Both the position numbers and the translations under genes were made by a program. Positions 1-8,290 of a DNA stretch of 64,000 nucleotides are shown one piece after another (the stretch's first letter is position 1; each line of letters opens with the position of its first letter). Below the pieces are notes generated by a model. That model was not told the origin of the DNA and searched no databases. It saw only the letters and a list, made by a program, of their open reading frames with translations. The stretch spans positions 1-64,000 of the forward strand of contig CAJFQF010000006.1 in NCBI GenBank assembly GCA_904418995.1, read 5' to 3'. Source of the stretch: Heritagella_A intestinalis (GTDB lineage Bacteria > Bacillota > Clostridia > Oscillospirales > Acutalibacteraceae).

Positions 1-1
1 A

Positions 2-181
2 GATGCATGGGGTTATGTGACGGAAAAGTTCGTAAATATGGGAAATATTGAGCTTTGTGAAGGAATATTGAGATATAAAAAGGCCGATTATCCACCGATT
101 CCTAATTTCATGTATATACCGACCTTTCCTGAAAATAGAGGATCTCTTAGATTTTCTGATGAGTATTATACTGTTTTTTGA
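2..181 (+). CDS. C-terminal fragment of unknown protein (cut by window edge)
   Basis: An open frame runs from the left edge to a TGA at 179-181, giving 59 residues that end in EYYTVF. It is rich in aromatic residues and prolines (for example PPIPNFMYIPTF). I recognise no family. The stretch is markedly more AT-rich than the genes that follow and uses A/T-ending codons, so it may belong to a transferred island lying to the left. No terminator is visible after it; the next gene ends only 22 bases further on and converges with it. It could be the end of an immunity-type or phage-type protein, but nothing here proves that. Confidence 0.5.
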   Translation, partial: DAWGYVTEKFVNMGNIELCEGILRYKKADYPPIPNFMYIPTFPENRGSLRFSDEYYTVF

Positions 182-203
182 CTAAAACTGCAACTGTACG
201 GGC

Positions 204-857
204 TTATCGGGCCGCGTCAATCCACTGGCCGATTTCTGCCGCTGTGTTGACGAAATTCCGGGCGCCAAAGGCCTCCATTTCTTCCCGGGAGCCATAGCCG
301 TAGAGGACTCCCAGGAAAGGGGTGCCCACCTGTTGAGCGCCTTCGGCGTCAAAGCGGGTGTCGCCGATCATCAGGGTGCGCTCCGGAGCCGTGTGGAAGA
401 ATTGGATAGCGTGCTCCATCACCATGCGCTTGGAGCCCTTCTCATCCTCGGAGGAACCGCTGATGAGGTCAAAGCAGGGGGTCAGGCCAAAGTGGTCGGT
501 GACCAGCTCCGCGGCATTCTGAGGCTTGGAAGTAGCCACGGCCAAATGATACCCCTCTTCCCGCAGACGGCTCAGAAGGGGAAACAACCCGTCAAATACC
601 GAGGCTTCAAACACGCCGGAAGCGTTGTAAATGAGCCGGTATTCGTCGATAAACCGGTCGGCCTCTTTTCCGGTGATGCCGCAATATTTTTCAAGGCTCA
701 GAACCAGGGGCGGGCCGATGAACTTCCGAAGTACCGGCTCTTCCGGCACCGGATAGTGCAGTTTTTCCAGGGTGTCCCGGATGCAGCGCAGAATGCCGGG
801 ATGGGACGCGGTGAGAGTTCCGTCCAGGTCAAAAAGGATGAGATCGAATGCTTTCAT
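204..857 (-). CDS. HAD-family hydrolase, phosphoglycolate phosphatase-like
   Basis: A protein of about 217 residues of the HAD superfamily, subfamily IA (Gph/PpaX type). The N-terminal motif FDLDGTL carries the nucleophile Asp and the acid/base Asp. A helical cap follows, then motif II (VATSKP), and motif IV (MIGDTRFDAEGA) supplies the Mg-binding aspartates. It is likely a soluble phosphatase acting on a small phosphorylated metabolite such as phosphoglycolate or pyrophosphate; the substrate cannot be read from sequence. The ATG at 857 is preferred to the GTG at 869 because GGAG at 869-872 overlaps the GTG but sits 11 bases ahead of the ATG. It diverges from the DUF1624 gene. A possible -10 (TATACT) for it lies at 960-965 on the minus strand. 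Confidence 0.88.
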   Translation of the reverse strand: MKAFDLILFDLDGTLTASHPGILRCIRDTLEKLHYPVPEEPVLRKFIGPPLVLSLEKYCGITGKEADRFIDEYRLIYNASGVFEASVFDGLFPLLSRLREEGYHLAVATSKPQNAAELVTDHFGLTPCFDLISGSSEDEKGSKRMVMEHAIQFFHTAPERTLMIGDTRFDAEGAQQVGTPFLGVLYGYGSREEMEAFGARNFVNTAAEIGQWIDAAR

Positions 858-897
858 GAAAAGACACACTCCAGAGCGGGCCTCGCCAAACCTCTCG

Positions 898-927
898 TTG
901 AAAAGGCGCGGGGGTCCGTGTTATAAT
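898..927 (+). promoter_or_regulatory. SigA-type promoter for the DUF1624 membrane protein gene
   Basis: TTGAAA at 898-903 and a perfect TATAAT at 922-927 are 18 bases apart. This predicts a start near 934 and a leader of about 80 bases. Confidence 0.6.
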
Positions 928-1014
928 AAAAATCCGGTTGGCAGGAGCCACCGGCCTATAGTATAGCATATTTTCCGTGCGGAAAGAAGAGCGGAAAAGA
1001 AAGCGGGTGTTGTT

Positions 1015-1770
1015 TTGGAAAATCCCACAGCAAAACAGAGTGGCCGCATCTGCCTTATGGATGAAATCCGGGGCTTTGCCGTCCTCTGTATGATTTTTTA
1101 TCACGGTTTTTACTCCCTGGCCTACCTGTTCCAGCTGGACTGGGGCATGGCGCTGCTGCGGTTCTTTATGCCGGCAGAGCCTTTTTTTGCCGGGGCTTTT
1201 ATTTTAATTTCCGGCATTTCCTCCAACCTGTCCCACTCCAACCTGCTCCGAGGGGCCAAGCTCCTGGCCGTCGCCTTGGCGGTGACGCTGGTGACCTGGC
1301 TGGTGGTGCCGGACCAAGTGATTGTTTTTGGTATCCTGCATTTTCTCTCGATTTGTATGCTGCTTTTTGGCCTGCTGCGGCCTTTGCAGGAAAAAATCCC
1401 CCTGTGGGTTGGGCTGATTGGCAGCGTGGTTTTGTATCTCTGCACCATGGACATTTCCCGGGGAATCCTGGCTTTTGGAATCTCCCTGCCGGATGCCCTT
1501 TATGAAACCAACTGGCTGGCGCCCTTGGGCTTTCACAATGCATCGTTTCTCTCGGCGGACTACTTCCCCCTTCTTCCCTGGGCCTTTGTGTTCGCCGCCG
1601 GCACTTTTATCGGCCGCTGGGCAGCCCGGGGACAGTTTCCCAAATGGATGTATCCTTCCCGGGTGCCGCCTCTGTCCTGGATGGGACGCCACGCTTTGAT
1701 TCTGTATATTGTCCATCAGCCGGTGATTATCGGCGTCTGCACCGCCATTGAGTGGCTGATGGGCGCATAA
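1015..1770 (+). CDS. DUF1624 / HGSNAT-like membrane acyltransferase
   Basis: A 251-residue polytopic membrane protein. It opens with a short soluble stretch, then DEIRGFAVLCMIFYHG, the conserved start of DUF1624, the family related to heparan-alpha-glucosaminide N-acetyltransferase. About seven hydrophobic helices follow, with a Trp-rich loop near residue 170 and a final helix ending in LILYIVHQPVII. The conserved Arg and His of the first helix are present. Members probably acylate a glycan or other envelope substrate; the substrate here is unknown. The start is uncertain: TTG at 1015 gives the full frame but its ribosome site is weak, and ATG at 1057 also has none. It is followed closely by tex. 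Confidence 0.82.
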   Translation: MENPTAKQSGRICLMDEIRGFAVLCMIFYHGFYSLAYLFQLDWGMALLRFFMPAEPFFAGAFILISGISSNLSHSNLLRGAKLLAVALAVTLVTWLVVPDQVIVFGILHFLSICMLLFGLLRPLQEKIPLWVGLIGSVVLYLCTMDISRGILAFGISLPDALYETNWLAPLGFHNASFLSADYFPLLPWAFVFAAGTFIGRWAARGQFPKWMYPSRVPPLSWMGRHALILYIVHQPVIIGVCTAIEWLMGA

Positions 1771-1828
1771 GATTCGCTTCCCTTTGCATCATGAATTGCA
1801 ACCCGTTATTTTCGAAAGGATGAAACCT

Positions 1829-3982
1829 ATGGATTTTACTCCGATTTTGGCAGAACAGTTCCACATCCAGCCCTGGCAGGCAGAAAAAGTCGTCCAGCTG
1901 CTGGATGAAGGCAATACCATTCCTTTTATCGCCCGTTACCGCAAAGAGGCTCACGGCTCCCTGGATGACCAGGTGATTCGGGGGCTCTCGGAAAAGCTGG
2001 AAGCCCTGCGGAATCTGGAAAAGCGCCGGGAAGAAGTCCGGGGCCTGATTGACAGTCTGGGTTCCCTGACGCCGGAGCTTTCCGCCGCCTTGGACCAGGC
2101 CGCTACCCTGTCGGAAATCGATGACCTGTACCGTCCCTATCGGCCCAAGCGCAAGACCCGGGCTTCTATGGCCAAGGAAAAGGGGCTGGAACCCCTGGCC
2201 CGGGAGCTCTTTGCCCAAAAGCCCGGTTCCCCCGATCCGTTGGAACTGGCGGCCGCCTATGTCAGCGCGGAGAAAGGCGTGGAGACTCCGGAGGATGCCC
2301 TGGCTGGGGCTCGGGACATTTTGGCGGAGCAGTTCTCCGACGACGCGGCAGTGCGCCGCCGCTTGCGTATGGCGGTTATGGCCACGGGACTGTTGGTTTC
2401 CAAGGCCGCCAAAGAGGAGGAATCCGTCTACCAGCCCTATTATGATTTCAGCCAGCCGGTGCGCACGATAGCGGGCCATCGGGTGCTGGCCATGGACCGG
2501 GGCGAGCGGGAAGGCTTCCTCAAGGTCTCCATCTCCATTGACGAGGAGCAGGGGATGCAGCTGGTGGAGAGCGCCGGTGTGAAGGAAGGTTCCCCCTGCA
2601 CAGAGCAGGTGCGCCTGGCTGCCCGGGACGCCTACAGCCGTCTGATTTTCCCTGCCATCCAGCGGGAAATCCGCTCGGAGCTCACAGAAACCGCCGATGA
2701 GGCCGCTATCAAGGTGTTTGCGGTGAATTTGCGGCAGCTTTTGATGCAGCCTCCGGTAAAGGGCAAGACCGCCATTGGTCTGGACCCGGGTTACCGTACC
2801 GGCTGCAAAGTGGCGGTGGTGGACCCCACCGGCCGGGTGCTGGATACCGGTGTCATTTACATTACCCATTCTCAGCGCCAGAAGGAGCAGGCCAAGGAAT
2901 TCCTCACCGGGCTGATTGAAAAGCACGGCGTAGAGGTCATCGCCATCGGCAACGGTACCGCCTCCAAGGAAACGGAAATCTTCACCGCGGAGCTCATCGC
3001 CTCCCTGCACGGACAGAAGGTCTCTTACATGGTGGTCAGTGAAGCGGGGGCTTCGGTGTATTCCGCTTCCAAGCTGGCGGCGGAGGAATTCCCCCAATTT
3101 GACCTGACCCTGCGCAGTGCGGTGTCCATTGCCCGGCGGCTCCAGGACCCGTTGGCAGAGCTGGTGAAAATTGACCCGAAAGCCATCGGTGTGGGCCAGT
3201 ATCAGCACGATATGCCCCAAAAGCGGTTGGCAGAAGCTCTTGGGGGCGTAGTGGAGGACTGCGTGAATACCGTGGGCGTGGAATTGAACACCGCCTCCCC
3301 TTCCCTGCTGGAAAAGGTGGCGGGGCTCTCCACGGCAGTTTCCAAAAATATTGTGGCCTATCGGGAAGAAAACGGCGCGTTTCATTCCCGGGCGGAACTG
3401 AAAAAGGTGCCCAAGCTGGGACCCAAGGCCTTTGAGCAGTGCGCCGGTTTCCTTCGGGTTAGCGAAAGTCCCAACGTGCTGGACCACACTGCTGTCCATC
3501 CGGAATCCTATGCCGCCGCCAAAAAGCTCTTGGAGCTGACGGGCTTCCGGGGACAAAAGGATTTCTCCGGCCTGGCCCAGCAGGTACAGGCCATGGGAGA
3601 AGAAACCGTCGCCCAGCAGCTGGAAATCGGCGTGCCTACTCTGCGGGATATGGTGAAAGAGCTGCTTCAGCCCGGCCGGGACCCCCGGGACGAGCTGCCG
3701 GCTCCCATGCTCCGCACGGACGTGATGAAGCTGGAAGATTTGCAGCCCGGGATGCAGCTCAAGGGCACTGTGCGCAATGTCATCGACTTTGGAGCCTTTG
3801 TGGACATCGGCGTCCATCAGGACGGCCTGGTACATATCTCCCAGATCTGCGATAAGTTCATTAAGCATCCCGGAGAGGTCCTCAAGGTGGGGGATATCGT
3901 CACCGTGTGGGTGATTTCGGTGGACAGCAAAAAAGGCCGCATCTCCCTGACCATGAAGGGCGCGCCAAAACCGGAAAAATAA
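1829..3982 (+). CDS. tex: Tex-family S1 RNA-binding transcription accessory protein
   Basis: A 717-residue protein with the whole Tex architecture: an N-terminal helical domain beginning MDFTPILAEQFHIQPW, a YqgF/RNase H-like fold around residues 310-440 (AIGLDPGYRTGCKVAVVD), helix-hairpin-helix repeats (residues 480-560, including KVPKLGPKAFEQCAGFLRV), and a C-terminal S1 domain (about 635-710, GTVRNVIDFGAFVDIGVHQDGLVHIS). Tex binds nucleic acid and is implicated in transcription and toxin-gene expression in other bacteria; its exact job is not settled. The ATG at 1829 is chosen because AAAGGA lies eight bases upstream, although an in-frame ATG exists further 5'. It is probably cotranscribed with the DUF1624 gene. 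Confidence 0.95.
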   Translation: MDFTPILAEQFHIQPWQAEKVVQLLDEGNTIPFIARYRKEAHGSLDDQVIRGLSEKLEALRNLEKRREEVRGLIDSLGSLTPELSAALDQAATLSEIDDLYRPYRPKRKTRASMAKEKGLEPLARELFAQKPGSPDPLELAAAYVSAEKGVETPEDALAGARDILAEQFSDDAAVRRRLRMAVMATGLLVSKAAKEEESVYQPYYDFSQPVRTIAGHRVLAMDRGEREGFLKVSISIDEEQGMQLVESAGVKEGSPCTEQVRLAARDAYSRLIFPAIQREIRSELTETADEAAIKVFAVNLRQLLMQPPVKGKTAIGLDPGYRTGCKVAVVDPTGRVLDTGVIYITHSQRQKEQAKEFLTGLIEKHGVEVIAIGNGTASKETEIFTAELIASLHGQKVSYMVVSEAGASVYSASKLAAEEFPQFDLTLRSAVSIARRLQDPLAELVKIDPKAIGVGQYQHDMPQKRLAEALGGVVEDCVNTVGVELNTASPSLLEKVAGLSTAVSKNIVAYREENGAFHSRAELKKVPKLGPKAFEQCAGFLRVSESPNVLDHTAVHPESYAAAKKLLELTGFRGQKDFSGLAQQVQAMGEETVAQQLEIGVPTLRDMVKELLQPGRDPRDELPAPMLRTDVMKLEDLQPGMQLKGTVRNVIDFGAFVDIGVHQDGLVHISQICDKFIKHPGEVLKVGDIVTVWVISVDSKKGRISLTMKGAPKPEK

Positions 3983-4123
3983 GGCGGAACTGTAAATTTA
4001 CTTTAAAATGATTTTTCTCCCGTTGCGTTTCCCAGGCAGGAGGGATATAATTTTTTCTGTTGAGACGCCGATAACTGGGCGTGAGTCCCGGTGTTTTTTC
4101 AGAAGAAAGGAGCCGTATAACCG

Positions 4124-4525
4124 GTGGGATATCGTTTTCTGCAAAAGCTGCAATACTGGATGATGGGGCGCAACGGCACTGACCAGCTCTCCATTGCGCT
4201 GCTCATCGCGGGATTTGTGATCTCGCTGTTTTCCAATTTCTTTTGGCCGTTGATTTTCCTGTCCTACGCCATCTATATCTGGATGCTTTTCCGGATGTTT
4301 TCCCGGAATCTGCCTGCCCGCCAGCGGGAAAACCAGGTGTTTCTCCGGGTATGGCGCCCGATTACCCAGTGGTTTTCTTTCCAGAGAACCCGTTTTCGCG
4401 ACCGGAAGCTGTACCGGTATTTCAAGTGCCCTCACTGTGGACTGCGTCTGCGGGCGCCCAAGGGCCGGGGGAAAATTCAGGTCACCTGCCAGAAGTGCCA
4501 TACGGAATTCATCAAGCGCGTATAA
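4124..4525 (+). CDS. Small membrane protein with C-terminal zinc ribbon
   Basis: A 133-residue protein. Residues 22-60 form one long or two closely spaced hydrophobic helices (ALLIAGFVISLFSNFFWPLIFLSY...). A basic linker follows, and the C-terminus carries CPHCGLRLRAPKGRGKIQVTCQKC, a four-cysteine zinc ribbon of the MJ0042/zinc-finger type. The topology suggests a membrane-tethered metal-binding domain facing the cytoplasm. The start is GTG, with AAAGGAG about 11 bases upstream. Similar short zinc-ribbon membrane proteins are common in Clostridia and have no assigned role. It is followed at once by a terminator, so it is probably monocistronic or the end of the tex transcript. Confidence 0.75.
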   Translation: MGYRFLQKLQYWMMGRNGTDQLSIALLIAGFVISLFSNFFWPLIFLSYAIYIWMLFRMFSRNLPARQRENQVFLRVWRPITQWFSFQRTRFRDRKLYRYFKCPHCGLRLRAPKGRGKIQVTCQKCHTEFIKRV

Positions 4526-4571
4526 AAAGGCCGCCGCCAAACAGGAAACTGCATGGCAGGCGGCTTTTTGT
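4526..4571 (+). terminator. Rho-independent terminator
   Basis: GCCGCC and GGCGGC arms flank a loop of about 22 bases and are followed by CTTTTTGTG, directly after the zinc-ribbon gene. Confidence 0.7.
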
Positions 4572-4627
4572 GTTGGAAATCTCCCATCTGGGCGGGATTG
4601 GCACTGTTCAACCTGCCCGGAGGATGA

Positions 4628-4633
4628 TATAAT
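4628..4633 (+). promoter_or_regulatory. Candidate -10 box for the lipoprotein / two-component operon
   Basis: TATAAT sits about 75 bases before the lipoprotein start and just after a terminator. No good -35 is seen at 17 bases, so the promoter may be activator-dependent or weak. Confidence 0.4.
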
Positions 4634-4707
4634 GAGAGAATCCAAGAAATTTTGAAAGTACGGGATTCTTGGGAGAGGGAGTTTTTCGGAAAGGAGCGGC
4701 AGCTGAA

Positions 4708-6063
4708 ATGAGACGATGCAAAAGAATATTGACGGCGGCTCTCATGGCCCTGTTATGCGTTGCGCTTTTTTCCGGATGCGCCGCTATCGGGCTGGATTCC
4801 CAGGCCTTGATGAGCCCGCCCCGGCAAGAAGGGGATCAAGGAAAGATTCAGGACCTGCTGGCCGAGACCACCGGCGGGGAAGTGACCCTCCGGTATCCCA
4901 GCAAAGGGGATTACCGCTCAGCGATTATCCTGCGGGACATCACCGGGGACCGGACCAACGATGCCCTGGCCCTGTATCAGTCAGGCGAAGAGAACGGCGG
5001 CACAGTGGTTTCCTTTATGACCCAGTCTCAGGGAACCTGGAGCGTCATCCGCAGCTTTACCAATCCGGCAGTGCAGGTGGACCGGGTATGCTTTGCCGAC
5101 TTGGATGACGATGGCGCCCGGGAAGTGGTGATCGGATGGGGAAATTCCTCCCTGAACAGCTGCTCTGCCTGTGTTTATGACTACACCCAGGATGGGATTT
5201 TGGAAATCCCCATGGAGCAGGGATACCGGGAATTGGGGGTTACGACGCTGATGGACGACGCCCAGGAAGAGCTGTTTGTGGTCACTATGGCCTCCGACCA
5301 AGTGGAAGCCATGGCCCAAATTGTGCGCCTCTCCGAGGGGGCTTTGCAGATTGCCGATGCGGTGGCTCTGGACCCCACGGTGATTCAGTATTCGCAACTG
5401 CTTTCCGGCCTCATTTCTCCGGGCCAGAAGGGCGTGGTACTGGACGGCTTGAAAGCGGACAGCACCATGGTGACCCAGTTGATCTATTGGGACTCGGAAG
5501 AAAGGGCCTTAACAGCGCCGTATTCCGATAAAGCCTCCCAGGCCATGAACATCACCAGTCGGAGCCCGGCGGCGGCCTATACGTCCCGGGACATTGATTC
5601 CAACAGTATTATCGAGTTCCCCATTGCCACCTCTCTGCCGGGTACCGATAATACCTCTACAGACTCCACTACGTATCTGATGAATTGGAATCAGTTTGAC
5701 GCGGGGACCCAAACGCCGGTGCGGGTCATGAGCACCGTGAACAATACCCGGGACGGCTTTTGGTTCCTGTTCCCGGAAACCTGGCGGGACCGGGTAACCT
5801 GCCGCAGCGAGACCTCCACCCGGTCCACTACCTTCTATGAGTGGCTGGAGGACGATGGAACCGGGGTCCCGGCAGTGGGAACCGCTATTTTGCGTATCCA
5901 GGTGTTTACCAGGGAAGAATGGCAGGCCAACGGTAAGGGCTACACCAAGATTGCCGAACAGGGCGGCCTGGTGTACGGCGCGTCTATTCCGGAGCCCAAC
6001 CATGAATTGGCTCCTTCTATCAGCGAAGTGGAAGAGAGCTTCCACTTCCTGTATACTGAATAA
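4708..6063 (+). CDS. Lipoprotein encoded upstream of a two-component system
   Basis: A 451-residue exported protein. The N-terminus is basic (MRRCKR) and is followed by a hydrophobic signal ending in the lipobox LFSGC, so it should be lipid-anchored at the outer face of the membrane. Residues 60-280 contain repeats of the type ITGDRTNDALALYQSG and DLDDDGAREVVIGWG, which resemble FG-GAP/VCBS calcium-binding beta-propeller blades. The C-terminal third (SEVEESFHFLYTE at the end) is unlike them. The start at 4708 has AAGGAG 11 bases upstream. It lies 40 bases before a response regulator and histidine kinase, so it may supply or modify the signal sensed by the kinase. No closer family name is recognised. 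Confidence 0.75.
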   Translation: MRRCKRILTAALMALLCVALFSGCAAIGLDSQALMSPPRQEGDQGKIQDLLAETTGGEVTLRYPSKGDYRSAIILRDITGDRTNDALALYQSGEENGGTVVSFMTQSQGTWSVIRSFTNPAVQVDRVCFADLDDDGAREVVIGWGNSSLNSCSACVYDYTQDGILEIPMEQGYRELGVTTLMDDAQEELFVVTMASDQVEAMAQIVRLSEGALQIADAVALDPTVIQYSQLLSGLISPGQKGVVLDGLKADSTMVTQLIYWDSEERALTAPYSDKASQAMNITSRSPAAAYTSRDIDSNSIIEFPIATSLPGTDNTSTDSTTYLMNWNQFDAGTQTPVRVMSTVNNTRDGFWFLFPETWRDRVTCRSETSTRSTTFYEWLEDDGTGVPAVGTAILRIQVFTREEWQANGKGYTKIAEQGGLVYGASIPEPNHELAPSISEVEESFHFLYTE

Positions 6064-6103
6064 GAGGATCCTGTAAGAAGGGAAGGAAGGGAGAAAAAAG
6101 GTA

Positions 6104-6811
6104 ATGAAAAAAATATTGGTAGCGGAAGATGAACAGGCCATCCGGGAATTTGTGGTCATCAATTTGAAGCGGGCCGGCTATGTGGCTTTTGAAGCCTCCA
6201 ATGGAGAAGAGGCATTGGAAATCTATGAGCGGGAAAACGGGGACATTGATGTGGCCGTTCTGGATATTATGATGCCGGGAAAATACGACGGCCTGGCAGT
6301 GTGTAAGGCTCTGCGGGAGAAAAGCGGCAATATCGGCATTATTATGCTGACAGCCCGCACCCAGGAAATGGACAAGGTTACAGGCCTGATGATGGGCGCT
6401 GACGACTACGTTACCAAGCCCTTCAGCCCCTCGGAGCTGGTGGCCCGGGTGGACGCCATTTACCGCCGGGTGGCTCTGGCCCAGACCCGTCCGGGGGTCC
6501 GTTATAAAGAGCGGCTGGTTTCCGGGGAGTTTGTGCTGAACCTGCGCAACCGCACCTTGACCCGCAGCGGCGTGCCTATCGAGCTGACCCAAGTGGAATT
6601 TCAGATTATGGAGTATTTTTTCTCCAATATCGGCGTGGCTTTGGATCGGTCGGATATCCTCAAGCATGTGTGGGGAGAGAGCTATGTGGGGGAAGAAAAA
6701 ATCGTGGACGTGAATATCCGGCGCCTGCGTATGAAAATTGAGGAAAACCCCTCTACTCCCCAGCACATTATCACCGTTTGGGGATTGGGATACCGCTGGG
6801 AAGAAAAGTAA
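6104..6811 (+). CDS. OmpR/PhoB-family response regulator
   Basis: A 235-residue two-domain regulator. The receiver domain (1-120) has the acidic pair in AEDEQ, the phospho-acceptor Asp54 in VLDIMMPG, Thr in MLTART and Lys105 in VTKPF. The C-terminal winged-helix DNA-binding domain (about 135-233) includes LTQVEFQIMEYF and the closing HIITVWGLGYRWEE. It is paired with the kinase gene that begins 25 bases later and follows the lipoprotein gene. It most likely activates or represses targets after phosphorylation by that kinase. Target genes are not evident; autoregulation of this operon is possible. Confidence 0.95.
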   Translation: MKKILVAEDEQAIREFVVINLKRAGYVAFEASNGEEALEIYERENGDIDVAVLDIMMPGKYDGLAVCKALREKSGNIGIIMLTARTQEMDKVTGLMMGADDYVTKPFSPSELVARVDAIYRRVALAQTRPGVRYKERLVSGEFVLNLRNRTLTRSGVPIELTQVEFQIMEYFFSNIGVALDRSDILKHVWGESYVGEEKIVDVNIRRLRMKIEENPSTPQHIITVWGLGYRWEEK

Positions 6812-6835
6812 GTTGAAGCATAAGGAGGCGGAGAG

Positions 6836-8242
6836 ATGGCTGTCCGGGGAATTACCCGCAGGTGGATTATTAACAGCCTGACGGTCATTGTGCTGTTTTT
6901 GACGGCCCTGGTGGTAATCTTGTCCTTTACTGTGCAGCAGTATGTCTACAGTACCATCCAGTCCCAGCTCAAGGGCCGCAGCGAAGAGGCGGTCAATATC
7001 TTTGTGGAGCAGGCTGTGCAGGATTTTAGTTCCAACGCCCGCAGCTATATCGAAAATTTTACCGCCAAAAACGAAATGGAAGTCATGGCAATCAATATCA
7101 GCGGCAATGTATTTATCACCTCCACGGGCTTTGCCCCTGACAACAGCCAGCCCATGCCGGACTATCAGTATGCCCTGCGGGACGAAAGCGGCACCGGCGT
7201 CTGGACGGGCAGGCTCACCACAGGGGAAAAGGTTATGGCGGTGACCAAGCTCATTGAAAGCGCCAGCGGGGGCGTTATCGGCGCTTTGCGGTATGTGGTC
7301 TCCATTGAAAAGGCGGACCACCAGATCCTCATGATTGTGGGGATTCTCACCGGTGGAAGCCTGCTGATTATTGCCTTTATTGTCTTTTCCAATTTGTACT
7401 TTATGAAGTCTATCGTTACCCCTATCCGGCAGATTGGCGCCACCGCCAAGCGCATTGCCCAGGGAGACTTTAACGCCCGGATTAAAAAGACGAACCACGA
7501 TGAAATTGGCCAGCTTTGTGATACCATCAACGATATGGCCGTGGAGCTGGGGGCCGCAGAGAAAATGAAGAATGAGTTTATTTCTTCTGTTTCCCACGAG
7601 CTGCGCACCCCCCTCACCGCTATTAAAGGCTGGGCCGAGACTCTCCAGGGCGGAGGAATGGACCCGGGCACCTATGATAAGGGAATGAACGTCATTATCC
7701 GGGAATCCGAGCGCCTTTCCGGGCTGGTGGAGGAGCTGCTGGACTTCTCCCGGATGCAGAATGGCCGCATGACCCTGATGATGGAAAAGATTGACCTGTT
7801 GGCTGAGCTGGGCGAAGCAGTGTATATGTTTACTGACCGTGCGGCGGCAGAGCACAAATACCTGCTCTATGAGGAGCCCACCATGCTCTCCCCTGTTTTG
7901 GGCGATGTCAATCGTCTGCGCCAGGTCTTTGTGAATATTATCGACAACGCCTTGAAATATACCGGGGAAGGCGGTACCGTAGAGATTACCGCTAAGGAGC
8001 AGGAAGGCTATATCCGGGTAGTCATCAGCGACAACGGCTGCGGCATCCCGGCAGAGCACCTGCCCAATGTAAAGAAAAAATTCTATAAAGCCAATCAAAC
8101 GGTCCGGGGTTCGGGTATTGGCCTGGCCCTGGCCGATGAGATCATGAAGCTCCACGGCGGACAGCTGGACATTGAAAGCCAGGAAAACGTGGGCACGGCC
8201 GTGACCATTACCATCCCGGTGTTGGCCGAAACCAAACCATAA
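6836..8242 (+). CDS. Membrane sensor histidine kinase
   Basis: A 468-residue class I histidine kinase. TM1 spans about residues 11-33. An extracellular sensor domain of roughly 125 residues follows, then TM2 at about 163-187 and a HAMP linker at 190-243. The HisKA dimerisation domain has phospho-acceptor His254 in SVSHELRTPL, and the HATPase domain shows the N box (FVNIIDNALKYTGEGG), the G1 box (VISDNGCGIP) and the G2 box (GSGIGLALADEIM). The extracytoplasmic domain could contact the lipoprotein encoded two genes earlier. The signal is unknown. The start ATG has GGAGGCGGAG directly upstream. Confidence 0.94.
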   Translation: MAVRGITRRWIINSLTVIVLFLTALVVILSFTVQQYVYSTIQSQLKGRSEEAVNIFVEQAVQDFSSNARSYIENFTAKNEMEVMAINISGNVFITSTGFAPDNSQPMPDYQYALRDESGTGVWTGRLTTGEKVMAVTKLIESASGGVIGALRYVVSIEKADHQILMIVGILTGGSLLIIAFIVFSNLYFMKSIVTPIRQIGATAKRIAQGDFNARIKKTNHDEIGQLCDTINDMAVELGAAEKMKNEFISSVSHELRTPLTAIKGWAETLQGGGMDPGTYDKGMNVIIRESERLSGLVEELLDFSRMQNGRMTLMMEKIDLLAELGEAVYMFTDRAAAEHKYLLYEEPTMLSPVLGDVNRLRQVFVNIIDNALKYTGEGGTVEITAKEQEGYIRVVISDNGCGIPAEHLPNVKKKFYKANQTVRGSGIGLALADEIMKLHGGQLDIESQENVGTAVTITIPVLAETKP

Positions 8243-8290
8243 ATCAAAAATGGGAACGCCCCAAGGGGCAGAAAGGAAGCAGGAACATCC

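Noticed and set aside
1727..3868. Long minus-strand open frame (713 codons) over tex
   Set aside because: It lies wholly inside the tex coding region. The tex frame has clear family domains; the reverse frame has none and reflects GC-rich codon bias.
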